Shown: positions 29,505-38,070 of the stretch, in pieces
How the letters are laid out: every line of letters starts with the position of its first letter
How positions within the stretch are numbered: the stretch's first letter is position 1
DNA from: Oleiphilaceae bacterium
Lineage (GTDB): Bacteria; Pseudomonadota; Gammaproteobacteria; Pseudomonadales; Oleiphilaceae
Direction: 5' to 3'
DNA: 64,000 bases
NCBI GenBank assembly: GCA_018334495.1
Contig: JAGXLV010000003.1
Span: forward strand, 40,302 to 104,301
The notes under the pieces: model-generated
The model's database searches: none
Told to the model about the DNA's origin: nothing
What the model saw: the letters and a program-made list of their open reading frames with translations, nothing else
Translations under genes and position numbers: made by a program

Positions 29505-31071
29505 TCATTCCGCGACCAATCCCGCATATTCCTTCTCGACGCGTTTGGTTTCCTTCTTGGAGAATCCGCCCAGGATCTGCAATGCATGCCGCAAACGCGC
29601 CCGGCTCATGTCGGGGCCCAGCATGGCCATGGAGTCCATAACCGACCAGGAATTCGGCGTACCGGCGATGGCCACGAACACAGGAAACATGAAATCGCCC
29701 ATTTTATAATCCATGGCCCTGGCCAGGCCTTTGACATCCGCAAAGATATTGTCCTTGCACCAGTGTCGCTGGGCTTCCAGGCGCCATAGAGTGAACTGCA
29801 AAATGCGCTTCACATCGCCCTCCTCGAGCTTGTTGTGACTGAAGTCCTCCGGCTTCAGGTCGAGCATGCCCGAGAACATGAACGCCGACAGAGGCGCCAC
29901 ATCGCTGAACACTTCGGCGCGACCCTTGATGTGGGGCACGAGCTGGGACAGTGCCTGCGGGTTGAACCACCAGTCACGCAAGCGGTCCATGAACTGCTGG
30001 TCGCTCAGATCCTCCCGCAGCCAGAGGCCGTTCAGCCAACGCAGCTTGTCCACATCGAAGATGGGCCCGCCCAGGGACACCCGGTTGATGTCGAAATGCT
30101 CGACCATGGCCGTTCAGCCAACGCAGCTTGTCCACATCGAAGATGGGCCCGCCCAGGGACACCCGGTTGATGTCGAAATGCTCGACCATATCGGCAACGG
30201 AAAACTTCTCCCGTTCATCCGGCATCGACCAGCCCATGCGCCCCAGGTAATTGATCACGGCTTCCGGCAGGAAGCCCATGCGCTCGTAGAAATTGATACT
30301 GGTGGGATTCTTGCGTTTGGACAACTTGCTTTTGTCCGGGTTGCGCAGCAGCGGCAGGTGGCAAAGCACCGGCATGTCCCAGCCGAAATATTCGTAGAGC
30401 AACGTGTGTTTGGGCGCGGAGTTGATCCACTCCTCACCGCGAAGCACATGGGTAATGGCCATCAGGTGATCGTCCACCACGTTGGCCAGGTGGTAGGTGG
30501 GCATGCCATCGGATTTCAGCAGAATCTGGCAGTCCACCTGGGCCCAGTCGATGTCGATAACCCCCCGCAGCATGTCGTCGATATGGCAGATGCCCTCCTC
30601 CGGCACTTTCATGCGGATCACATAGGGCTCGCCTGCAGCCAGACGGCGCTGGACTTCGGCTTCGGGCAACTCCAGGTCACCCTTGATACCCGGATTCAGG
30701 CCCTCGGCCTTACGCTCTTCGCGAATCACGTCCAGCTCTTCCGGGGTCCGGAAGCAATAGAAGGCGTGGCCCTTGTCCACCAGATCAAGCGCGTACTGGC
30801 GGTAGTCGTCCTTGCGCTCGGACTGGCGATAAGGGCCGTGCGGGCCGCCCACATCCGGACCCTCGTCCCATTCCAGCCCCAGCCAGCGCAGGGCCCGGAA
30901 AATATCCTGTTCGGATTCAGCGGTGCTGCGGGCCTGATCGGTATCCTCAATACGCAGAATGAACTGGCCGCCATGCTGGCGCGCGAAGCACAGGTTGAAA
31001 AGTGCAACGTAAGCGGTGCCGACGTGGGGGTCTCCGGTTGGGGAAGGCGCGATTCGGGTGCGTACAGTCAT
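29505..31071 (-). pseudogene. gltX: Glutamyl-tRNA synthetase gene, out of frame through an 82-bp tandem duplication
   Basis: GltX charges tRNA-Glu with glutamate. Removing one copy of the duplication restores a frame of 494 residues, the normal length. As it stands, the reading frame gives 321 correct residues, then 44 wrong ones ending at 29974. The catalytic part is complete: the HIGH-like motif [10 protein letters not shown] at 9-18 and the KMSKS-like KLSKR at 249-253. The anticodon-binding C-terminus is cut off and continues in a separate frame, 29505-30107, whose ATG lies at the copy junction without a ribosome site. The true start is the ATG behind AGGA at 31071. Either the assembly is wrong here or the strain relies on another copy. 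Confidence 0.93.
30026..30189. repeat. Exact 82-bp tandem duplication inside gltX
   Basis: Copies 30026-30107 and 30108-30189 are identical. Since 82 is not a multiple of three, the second copy shifts the frame. No microhomology longer than a base is visible at the junction. Confidence 0.98.
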
Positions 31072-31260
31072 GAGAAGGTCCTGATTGGCAGGCGCCGCCG
31101 GGGGATCTGTCGAACTTGAGGCTGAACATTGCCAGCTCCGACAAATTCGCGGGGCACCCGGGAATTGAAAGGGCGACATTATACCATCAGTAACAATTTT
31201 CGCATGAACCCCTGTGTTGAACCTGCACCCACAACCCGGACTTCATCCTGACGCTTATAT

Positions 31261-31273
31261 GTTATATTATAAC
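31261..31273. promoter_or_regulatory. Zur-type operator
   Basis: GTTATATTATAAC is a perfect 6+1+6 palindrome, matching the core of the zinc-repressor site of gammaproteobacteria (GTTATA-N-TATAAC). It lies 31 bp in front of the znuA ATG, so zinc-bound Zur should block transcription. Confidence 0.85.
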
Positions 31274-31303
31274 GTTTACCACGAACGAACAGGATCGAAC
31301 CCT

Positions 31304-32275
31304 ATGGACTTCCCGCGCACCTTCTGTCGCACGCTTCTCGCTCTGGCGCTGATGTCAGGTGGTTATAGCCAGGCTGCCGGCACCGCTCACATTATCACCT
31401 CCCTGAAACCCATCGAATTAATGGTGCGCGCGGTGGCCACAGAGGATACCCGAGTGACGACGCTGGTGCCCGCCAATGCCAGCCCTCACACCTATCAGAT
31501 GCGGCCCTCGGAGCGCAAAGCCCTGGCGAATGCCGACCTTATTTTCTGGATCGGTCCCTCCATGGAAACCTTTCTTGAGCGCCTGCTGACCGGAGAGGAA
31601 TTCCATGATCGTGCAGTGGCCCTGGCGCCAAAAGACAGAGCAGCGGTCGCGGAACATAACGAAGAACACAAGGAGCACGAAGAGCACCAAAAGGAGCATG
31701 CCGCACACGACCAGCGCAAAGGCCACAGCGACCACGACGCCCATGATCACGGCAACGGCGAAGACCCCCACATCTGGCTTGACCCGGCACAGGCCCTGAC
31801 CATGGTTGAACGGATTCACGCCGAACTCTCGCAACTGCCCAATGCTGATGAAACGGCGTTGAATCGTAACCTGGAAGAATTTCGCACCGGGCTCGCTGAT
31901 ACCGAGCAGCGCATCCAGAAGCAGTTAAGCAAAATGAAGTCGGTGTCCCTCTTCACCTATCACGATGCCTTCAGCCAGTTTGCCGAGCACTATGACCTGG
32001 AAATAGCCGGCGTCATGACCCTCAGCCCCGAGCGCACACCGGGTGCACGGCATCTGGCGGAAGTACAGGACAAACTGACCCGGGCCCGCAACCCCTGCCT
32101 TCTGACTGAGCCGCAATTCAATCGTAAATGGTGGCGCTCCATCACCGACGGTATCGACATTACCATGAGCACCTGGGACCCGCTGGCCGCCGACATCCCA
32201 GCAGACGCCAAGGGCTACCTCAAGTTCCAACAGCATCTGGCTGATGCAGTCACCGCCTGCCTGCCAGCAAAATAG
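31304..32275 (+). CDS. znuA: Zinc ABC transporter substrate-binding protein
   Basis: ZnuA captures Zn2+ in the periplasm and delivers it to ZnuBC. The 323-residue protein has a signal peptide (MDFPRTFCRTLLALALMSGG, cut probably near SQA) and a cluster A-1 fold with ligand histidines in ANASPHTYQMRPSE and LFTYHDAFSQFAEHY. Between them lies a His/Glu/Asp-rich loop of about 50 residues, typical of ZnuA and not of Mn-binding relatives, ending in EDPHIWLDP. The start follows AGGA. The transporter genes znuB and znuC are not in the window, so this is a solitary or relocated znuA. Confidence 0.94.
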   Translation: MDFPRTFCRTLLALALMSGGYSQAAGTAHIITSLKPIELMVRAVATEDTRVTTLVPANASPHTYQMRPSERKALANADLIFWIGPSMETFLERLLTGEEFHDRAVALAPKDRAAVAEHNEEHKEHEEHQKEHAAHDQRKGHSDHDAHDHGNGEDPHIWLDPAQALTMVERIHAELSQLPNADETALNRNLEEFRTGLADTEQRIQKQLSKMKSVSLFTYHDAFSQFAEHYDLEIAGVMTLSPERTPGARHLAEVQDKLTRARNPCLLTEPQFNRKWWRSITDGIDITMSTWDPLAADIPADAKGYLKFQQHLADAVTACLPAK

Positions 32276-32367
32276 AATCAGCCGGTGGCAATGGCCTGGC
32301 AACACGCCCGGTACCCTGACAATCAGCCAATTAAGAACTGGTAACTATATTATTTGTTTCGTAAAAA

Positions 32368-32381
32368 TTGATGTGCGTCAA
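32368..32381 (+). promoter_or_regulatory. ANR/FNR-type binding site ahead of the second PilZ gene
   Basis: TTGATGTGCGTCAA fits the Pseudomonas ANR consensus TTGAT-N4-GTCAA at every fixed position. A GATTAT at 32407-32412 may be the -10 box, which would place the site near -44. The PilZ ATG lies 115 bp downstream. Confidence 0.75.
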
Positions 32382-32495
32382 CATCCGGGCCCTGCCGGCA
32401 TGCCAGGATTATCTCAAGGCACCGAAACAGAATCGGACCCCGGTGCCGCGTGATAAACGAGCAAACCCGTGAGAATCGTCACCAGGGAGCCAGAC

Positions 32496-32885
32496 ATGGA
32501 ACACAGACAGAGCATGAGAGTGCCCGCGAGCGTCAATTTAGACCTGTATAAACGAGGTGCGCCCGTCGGCACCGGCCAGATGCGAGACTTGAGCAGGGAT
32601 GGTTTATTCCTGAAAACCACTTTCAATGGCGCTCGGGTCAATGACGTTCTTGAAATTGAACTTCCCGGCTCAACCGGGCTTGAACTCTCCCATAACCGCG
32701 CCCACGCCGTTGTTGTCTATAAAGATAGCGATGGTCTGGGCATGATGCTGATGGATGAGCGCCAGCTTCGGGCTTTGCCTCAACTTTATGCCTGGTTACG
32801 TCGCCGTGCCCGCAACGAGCAGGCAGGCGAACCAGGAAAAATGTCCGGCCTGCGCGGCAAAATCAGCAAAACCGGACAGCATTAG
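32496..32885 (+). CDS. PilZ-domain protein, ANR-controlled candidate
   Basis: The 129-residue protein is a single PilZ domain with R-x-x-x-R at 4-8 (RQSMR) and D-x-S-x-x-G in MRDLSRDGLFLKT, so c-di-GMP binding is expected. A basic C-terminal tail (RRRARNEQ... RGKISKTG) is not part of the fold. AGGGAG lies 6 nt before the ATG. The upstream ANR box suggests expression at low oxygen. Its partner is unknown. It converges with the P-type ATPase gene. Confidence 0.88.
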   Translation: MEHRQSMRVPASVNLDLYKRGAPVGTGQMRDLSRDGLFLKTTFNGARVNDVLEIELPGSTGLELSHNRAHAVVVYKDSDGLGMMLMDERQLRALPQLYAWLRRRARNEQAGEPGKMSGLRGKISKTGQH

Positions 32886-32965
32886 TGTCGTGGCTGGTTA
32901 AGTCGCAGTGGATTAGCCAATTAACCAGCCGGGACACTGGGTCAGCTGCGGTCATAGCCGGTTTC

Positions 32966-35719
32966 TCAGTCAATTCGTGACCTGGAAGCACCCATTCGAG
33001 ACCGGCGCAATAGCGACTTTTCCAGTTCCACAATCAGAAATAACGCAATACTGGCGATCAGGATGACGGTCCAGTGGGCCAGGGTGAGTGCATCACTGCC
33101 AAAGATCATTTGCATGAATGGCAGGTAAGTCCAGATCAACTGCATAAGTACGACCAGTCCAATGGCAAGCCATACCGACCGACTGCCAAAAATCCCCTTG
33201 ACCGATAGCGCGCTATTGACCAGGAAACGACTGTTGATCAGGTAGGCGGCACTGCCCATGACCAGCATGTTGACGGCCCCGGCCCGGGCCAGGGCCTCGG
33301 TATTCTCCTGAAAATAAAACACCCAGGCAAACATGCCAAACACGCCAATCAACAGAAGTATCGACACAAAAATCACCCGCCACAAAAGAAACATGTCCAG
33401 CAGCCCTGCGGTCGGGTCGCGGGGCTGACGCTGCATGATATCTTTTTCGGCAGGCTCGAACGCCAATGCCATCCCGAGCGTGACAGCCACCACCATATTG
33501 ACCCAAAGGGCCTGCAGGGGGGTGATCGGCAACAGCCCGCCGGCCAGAACGGCAATCATAATGGTCAGAGCCTGGCCACCGTTGGTGGGCAGTAAAAAGG
33601 TGATGGTCTTACGGATATTGTCATAGACCTTACGCCCCTCCTCAATGGCGTTAACAATGGACGCAAAATTGTCGTCGGCAAGGACCATCTCGGCGGCGTC
33701 CCTGGCTGCAGCCGTGCCCTGAATCCCCATGGCCACGCCCACGTCCGCCCGCTTCAGCGCGGGCCCATCGTTAACGCCGTCGCCTGTCATGGCGCAGATA
33801 TTGCCCTTCGACTGAACCGCCTCGACCAGCCGCAATTTGTGCTCGGGAGCCGCTCGCGCGAACACATCCACGTCGTCCAGGCAGGCTCGTAAGCCTTCTT
33901 CGGACAGGGACTCGATATCATTGCCGGTAAGCGCACGATCAGTATGCGCGAAGCCAAGTTTCTCAGCGATGGCCCGGGCCGTACTGGCATGATCTCCGGT
34001 AATCATCACCGGGCGTATGCCCGCGTTCCGGCATTTTTTCACGGCCTCGATCACTTCTTCACGGGGAGGGTCCAGAAGCCCCACCAGGCCCAGCAGGACC
34101 AGCCCCTCCTCGACATGGCCCGTCTCGAGTTCGCCGGCCGGGTCCGGCATCTCTTTTTCGGCCAGGGCCAGCACCCTCAGACCGCGGGCGGAGAGTGCTT
34201 CGATGCGTTTGCGCCAATGGTCAACGTTCAGCGGGGCTTCACCTTCGTCAGTGCGCACCCAATGACACATTTCTATCAGGCGGTCCGGGGCGCCCTTGAC
34301 CAGCAATTGCATCCGATCTTCCACATCGTGCAACGTGGCCATGTACTTGCGCTCGGACTCGAACGGGATGGCGTCATAGCGCTCGTGACCGTCACGCAAT
34401 TTCTGAGCGTCAAAACCGGCCTTGGCCGCCGCAACGACCAATGCCCCTTCCGTTGGGTCACCCTGGATGGACCACTGGCCATCGGCGCGGGCCAGTTCAG
34501 CGTCGTTGCACAAGACGCCGACCCTGAGAAAATGCCGCAGAGCGGGATGCGCCTCAACAGCCAGGGCCTCCCTGGCCGGAACGCCATCAGTGGCATGATG
34601 GAATTCGCCTTCAGGCGCGAAGCCGATACCATCAATGACGATCTCCTCGCCTTCAAGCCAGATAGCCACGGCTGTCATCTCGTTACGGGTCAAAGTGCCT
34701 GTTTTGTCCGACAGGATCATGGAGATGGACCCCAGGGTCTCGACCGCCGGCAGACGCCGGATAATGGCGTTTCGCCTGGCCATGGCCTGAACACCCAGCG
34801 CCAAGGCTATGGTCACGATGGCGGGCAAACCCTCGGGAATGGCCGCGACCGCCAGTCCCACGGCCGCCATGAACATCTCGGCGGGCGACTCACCATGAAC
34901 AACAATGCCGACGGCGGCGGTGACTGCTGCTGCCATTAAAATGAACATCGCCAGGACCCGGCCAGCTCTGTCGAGTTGGTCCAGCAGTGGCGTTCTGAGT
35001 TTTTCGGTGTGGCGCAAGAGCTCTGAAATACGCCCGATCTCGGTCCGGGTGGCTGTGGCCACAACAAGGCCCAGGGCATTGCCCTGGACCACATTGGTGC
35101 CCGCATAAGCCATTGAATGGCGCTCAGCCAGGGCCGCATCCTCCGGAACGGGGTTACTGGTCTTGTCCACCGGCTCGGACTCGCCGGTCAACGGCGCCTC
35201 CTGAGTCCGGAAGCGCTTTGCCCGCAGCAAACGCAGATCCGCAGGCACCCGATCGCCACTTTCCACGATCACAATATCCCCGGGCACAAGATCTTCGGCG
35301 GTTATTGTCTGGCGCGCGCCGGATCGAACAACATTGGCCTGAGGCGACATCATGTTGCGGATACTTTCCAGGGCTTTTTCAGCCTTGCCCTCCTGCAGGA
35401 ATCCGATCAACGCAATAATCACGACTACGCCGAGGATCGCGGCCGCATCAACCCGTTGACCGAGCCCCAGGCTGGCGATGGCCGCCACAATCAGAATCAC
35501 CATCAGGATGTTGTTGAACTGCTGTAACAGCCGGTGCCACCAGGGTTTGGCTTTGATTTCCTGCAGCTTGTTAGGACCATACTTCCGGAGGCGTTGGCCG
35601 GCCTCGTCTTCCGCGAGGCCACTGCGCTGACTTTCCAATTCTGATAAAGCCTCGTCACATGCCCTGGCATGCCAGGCTTTCCCGAGCCTGTCCGGTTTTT
35701 TGTTGCTGGAGTTCGTCAT
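32966..35719 (-). CDS. P-type cation-transporting ATPase (type II, PMA/Ca2+-like)
   Basis: The 917-residue pump has the cation-ATPase N-terminal domain (KAWHARACDEALSELES onward), the actuator domain with LTGESEPV, an M4 PEGLP element in AAIPEGLPAIVTIALALG, the phosphorylation motif LSDKTGTLTRNEM, and MTGDGVNDGPALKRADVGVAMG. The M5 segment reads LLPTNGGQALTI, lacking the glutamate found in M5 of SERCA-type Ca2+ pumps, and M6 has WVNMVVAVTLGMALAFEP instead of WVNLVTDG. The transported ion is therefore uncertain (K+, Na+ or H+ are possible). The ATG at 35719 fits; an upstream start runs into gap. Such pumps often belong to anaerobic regulons in pseudomonads. Confidence 0.93.
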   Translation of the reverse strand: MTNSSNKKPDRLGKAWHARACDEALSELESQRSGLAEDEAGQRLRKYGPNKLQEIKAKPWWHRLLQQFNNILMVILIVAAIASLGLGQRVDAAAILGVVVIIALIGFLQEGKAEKALESIRNMMSPQANVVRSGARQTITAEDLVPGDIVIVESGDRVPADLRLLRAKRFRTQEAPLTGESEPVDKTSNPVPEDAALAERHSMAYAGTNVVQGNALGLVVATATRTEIGRISELLRHTEKLRTPLLDQLDRAGRVLAMFILMAAAVTAAVGIVVHGESPAEMFMAAVGLAVAAIPEGLPAIVTIALALGVQAMARRNAIIRRLPAVETLGSISMILSDKTGTLTRNEMTAVAIWLEGEEIVIDGIGFAPEGEFHHATDGVPAREALAVEAHPALRHFLRVGVLCNDAELARADGQWSIQGDPTEGALVVAAAKAGFDAQKLRDGHERYDAIPFESERKYMATLHDVEDRMQLLVKGAPDRLIEMCHWVRTDEGEAPLNVDHWRKRIEALSARGLRVLALAEKEMPDPAGELETGHVEEGLVLLGLVGLLDPPREEVIEAVKKCRNAGIRPVMITGDHASTARAIAEKLGFAHTDRALTGNDIESLSEEGLRACLDDVDVFARAAPEHKLRLVEAVQSKGNICAMTGDGVNDGPALKRADVGVAMGIQGTAAARDAAEMVLADDNFASIVNAIEEGRKVYDNIRKTITFLLPTNGGQALTIMIAVLAGGLLPITPLQALWVNMVVAVTLGMALAFEPAEKDIMQRQPRDPTAGLLDMFLLWRVIFVSILLLIGVFGMFAWVFYFQENTEALARAGAVNMLVMGSAAYLINSRFLVNSALSVKGIFGSRSVWLAIGLVVLMQLIWTYLPFMQMIFGSDALTLAHWTVILIASIALFLIVELEKSLLRRSRMGASRSRID

Positions 35720-35769
35720 TACCGAGTGTCCCGCCTGGTCAGTGATCGAAGCTGCATGAACACTCCGTA

Positions 35770-36768
35770 TCAGCTGCCCGGGAACTTCTCCGCCTGGCGC
35801 ACCATCTGAGCGGCATAGCCCCATTCGTTGTCGTACCAGACCATCACCTTCACCAGATCATCGGCGACCACCTTGGTTAAGCCCAGGTCAACAATGGCAG
35901 CGCGAGGGTCCATAACGATATCCGCTGAAACGATCGGATCGTCGGTCACCCCGACAATACCCCGATACCGGTCGGAACCTGCTTCCTCCCGGAGGATGTC
36001 GTTGATTTCCGAAGCGCTGGTGCCGCGCTCGGTCACCAGGGTGATGTCGGAAATCGAGCCCACGAGGATAGGCGCTCTGATCGCAAGACCGTCGAACTTG
36101 CCTTGCAGATCTGTGAGGATTTTGGTCGTGGCTTTGGCCGCACCGGTGCTGGTGGGCACAAGATTGGCCGCTCCCGCCCGGCCGCGCTCCGGTTTTTTCG
36201 AGGCGGTATCCACCATCTGCTGACTGCTGGTGTAGGCATGAGTGGTATTAAGAACGGCCTTACTGACACCAATACGGCGGTGCAGGATTTCCATGACCGG
36301 CGTAATACAGTTAGTGGTGCAGCTTGCGGTCGAAAACATTTCCGCGTCGGAGTCGTTGACCCCGACAACGACCAGGTCTACGGAGTCCTTGCCTTCGCCC
36401 TTGGGCGGCGCTGACAGGATGGCGCACTTGGCGCCCGCCTTGAGATGCTTTGCCAGGTCCGGCTGGCTGGTGAATACACCGGTGCATTCCAGCACCACAT
36501 CCACCTCAAGTGATTGCCATGGCAGGTTTTCCGGATCTTTCTCGTTACAGACACGGATCGCCTGCTGGTTGATGACAATCTCGCCCCCCGCGCTGCTTAT
36601 GTCTTTCTCGTAACGACCATAAGCAGAATCGTAGCGCAGCAGGTAAATCAATTGTTCAACATCTATCAGATCATTCACAGCAACCACTTCCAGCGCCGGA
36701 TTATCAAGAGCCAGTTTCAATGTGGCACGGCCAATACGGCCGAGCCCGTTAATCGCGATTCGGGTCAT
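35770..36768 (-). CDS. gap: Glyceraldehyde-3-phosphate dehydrogenase, type I
   Basis: GAPDH catalyses the reversible oxidation of glyceraldehyde-3-phosphate to 1,3-bisphosphoglycerate. The 332-residue protein begins MTRIAINGLGRIGRATLKL and has the active-site segment as ASCTTNCITP with the catalytic cysteine. AAGGAGG precedes the ATG. It shares an intergenic region with the 338-residue gene; the ANR box there could act on both strands. Upstream of its start is an inverted repeat that may be an operator. Cofactor choice cannot be decided here, though DLIDVEQLIYLL has the acidic residue favouring NAD. Confidence 0.96.
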   Translation of the reverse strand: MTRIAINGLGRIGRATLKLALDNPALEVVAVNDLIDVEQLIYLLRYDSAYGRYEKDISSAGGEIVINQQAIRVCNEKDPENLPWQSLEVDVVLECTGVFTSQPDLAKHLKAGAKCAILSAPPKGEGKDSVDLVVVGVNDSDAEMFSTASCTTNCITPVMEILHRRIGVSKAVLNTTHAYTSSQQMVDTASKKPERGRAGAANLVPTSTGAAKATTKILTDLQGKFDGLAIRAPILVGSISDITLVTERGTSASEINDILREEAGSDRYRGIVGVTDDPIVSADIVMDPRAAIVDLGLTKVVADDLVKVMVWYDNEWGYAAQMVRQAEKFPGS

Positions 36769-36867
36769 CGGGTGTTCCTCCTTAAACGGTTCTGACACAT
36801 TTGAAAGCCGCAACGTCTGGCCCTCAGACAAAGCTTCTCTTTAAAGCCTCCAATTTAGTAGTATTAA

Positions 36868-36885
36868 CGATACTTGTTAGTATCG
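36868..36885. repeat. Inverted repeat between gap and the carbohydrate operon
   Basis: CGATAC (36868-36873) and GTATCG (36880-36885) flank TTGTTA. A further GTAT lies at 36861. The position, next to the ANR box and upstream of gap, suggests an operator for either gene. Confidence 0.45.
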
Positions 36886-36888
36886 ATG

Positions 36889-36930
36889 TTGACGCAGATC
36901 AATACCAAACTCAAAACGCTTTTTTATACT
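36889..36930 (+). promoter_or_regulatory. ANR/FNR class II promoter of the glycogen/trehalose operon
   Basis: TTGACGCAGATCAA (36889-36902) is the reverse complement of a perfect ANR site, TTGAT-N4-GTCAA. A -10 box TATACT lies at 36925-36930. With a start at about 36937 the site centre is at -41.5, the standard position for FNR-type activation. No good -35 box is present, as expected for an activator-dependent promoter. Confidence 0.85.
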
Positions 36931-36969
36931 TGAAACATTCTGCCGTACGCTACAGGGAAGGAATTCGAA

Positions 36970-37986
36970 ATGAGGTCTTCAGTCACGGTAAAACTGCACA
37001 TCGGCGATGCAATCCCGCGTGCCAGTGAAAAAAGCACAGGCGAGATCCTCGCTCTTTGGCAGCAAATCAGTCGTTCTTTCCATCAACGCCCGTTCACAGC
37101 CCCCCGCGATACCAATGGCAAGCCCGGCCCTTATCTGCTGACACTGGACGCGAGCTCACTGGTCAAGACGCTGGAGGCGGCCAAAACCCGGTCAAAGACA
37201 TTCAATGCCCACCGGCAGGCTTATGTCGAGGACCCGTCGGTAAAGATTGAGGGAGAGCTTGAGGTCAGGGTTGAGAGTGAGGACCACGAACCCGGTGAAC
37301 TTGAGGCCTATCACGTGGCCAGCGTCTTCATCCAGCAACTGGCCATTGCGGCGAACCTGATAATTCCGGGATCATTTCACCTGTTGGGCACCCGGTTTAT
37401 GGGCGAGGGCGCCCATCGTTACGAAGCTCAAGCGTTTGATTCCGTCATATTTTACGGCGCACGCAAAGCGGTAAAATCCGCCGAATGGCCGAGGTTGCAG
37501 CCTCTGCCACTGGAGACCGTCTGGGCCTGGCTGGACAGCTGCGAAGTCAGCCACAAGTCCACCGCGATAAAAGACATCAACAAGGTTCTTTTCACGTTGC
37601 TCAAGATTGCAGAACAGCGCCATGAGTACAGCGCCCGAACGGTGCTGATGGTGGTTTATCAACTCGAGCTGCTCCTGAACTGCCGGGAACCCGGCCCCCT
37701 GAAGCGGAGTCGCAATCGCACCCGTCTTATACTGGGCGAAATTCCCGAGGCGGCGGACTGTTTCAACGAACTCTTTGAAGTCAGGGACAGTCTTTTTCTG
37801 GCGAGCCAGCCGGTGCACCGTCCCACGCTCATCTGCCACACCACCGCGCGGGAAATTCAGGCGCAGTCGGGGCAGCATAACCGGGCCGTGGAATCAGGCA
37901 CCGCCATGGTGCTGGCCCTGTTACAGGATCTCATTGAGCACAATGCCCGGAATTATCACTTCATCGAGAATTTTTCATATCGATAG
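36970..37986 (+). CDS. Unknown 338-residue protein, first gene of the ANR-controlled operon
   Basis: I do not recognise this family. There is no signal peptide or membrane span. The N-terminal half is mixed alpha/beta. The C-terminal half is helical (KDINKVLFTLLKIAEQ, RTVLMVVYQLELLLNCRE, CFNELFEVRDSLFLAS, VESGTAMVLALLQDLIEHNARNY) and its pattern of a long helix with ELLLNCRE followed by EVRDSLFLASQPVH weakly recalls ApeA-like HEPN domains, whose R-x4-6-H catalytic motif is not kept. AAGGAA precedes the ATG. The gene lies 33 nt after the likely transcript start and 85 bp before the PfkB gene. Context suggests a role in anaerobic carbohydrate metabolism. Confidence 0.75.
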   Translation: MRSSVTVKLHIGDAIPRASEKSTGEILALWQQISRSFHQRPFTAPRDTNGKPGPYLLTLDASSLVKTLEAAKTRSKTFNAHRQAYVEDPSVKIEGELEVRVESEDHEPGELEAYHVASVFIQQLAIAANLIIPGSFHLLGTRFMGEGAHRYEAQAFDSVIFYGARKAVKSAEWPRLQPLPLETVWAWLDSCEVSHKSTAIKDINKVLFTLLKIAEQRHEYSARTVLMVVYQLELLLNCREPGPLKRSRNRTRLILGEIPEAADCFNELFEVRDSLFLASQPVHRPTLICHTTAREIQAQSGQHNRAVESGTAMVLALLQDLIEHNARNYHFIENFSYR

Positions 37987-38070
37987 GCAACACGCACTTC
38001 GAATTCCCAGTTTTCTGTCGGGAGGCGCCAACAGGGAGACAACATCATCAACTCAATCGTAACGGTCACA

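Noticed and set aside
29974..30107. Programmed frameshift in gltX
   Set aside because: The shift comes from an 82-bp insertion of duplicated sequence, not from a slippery site; a one-base slip would not remove the extra residues.
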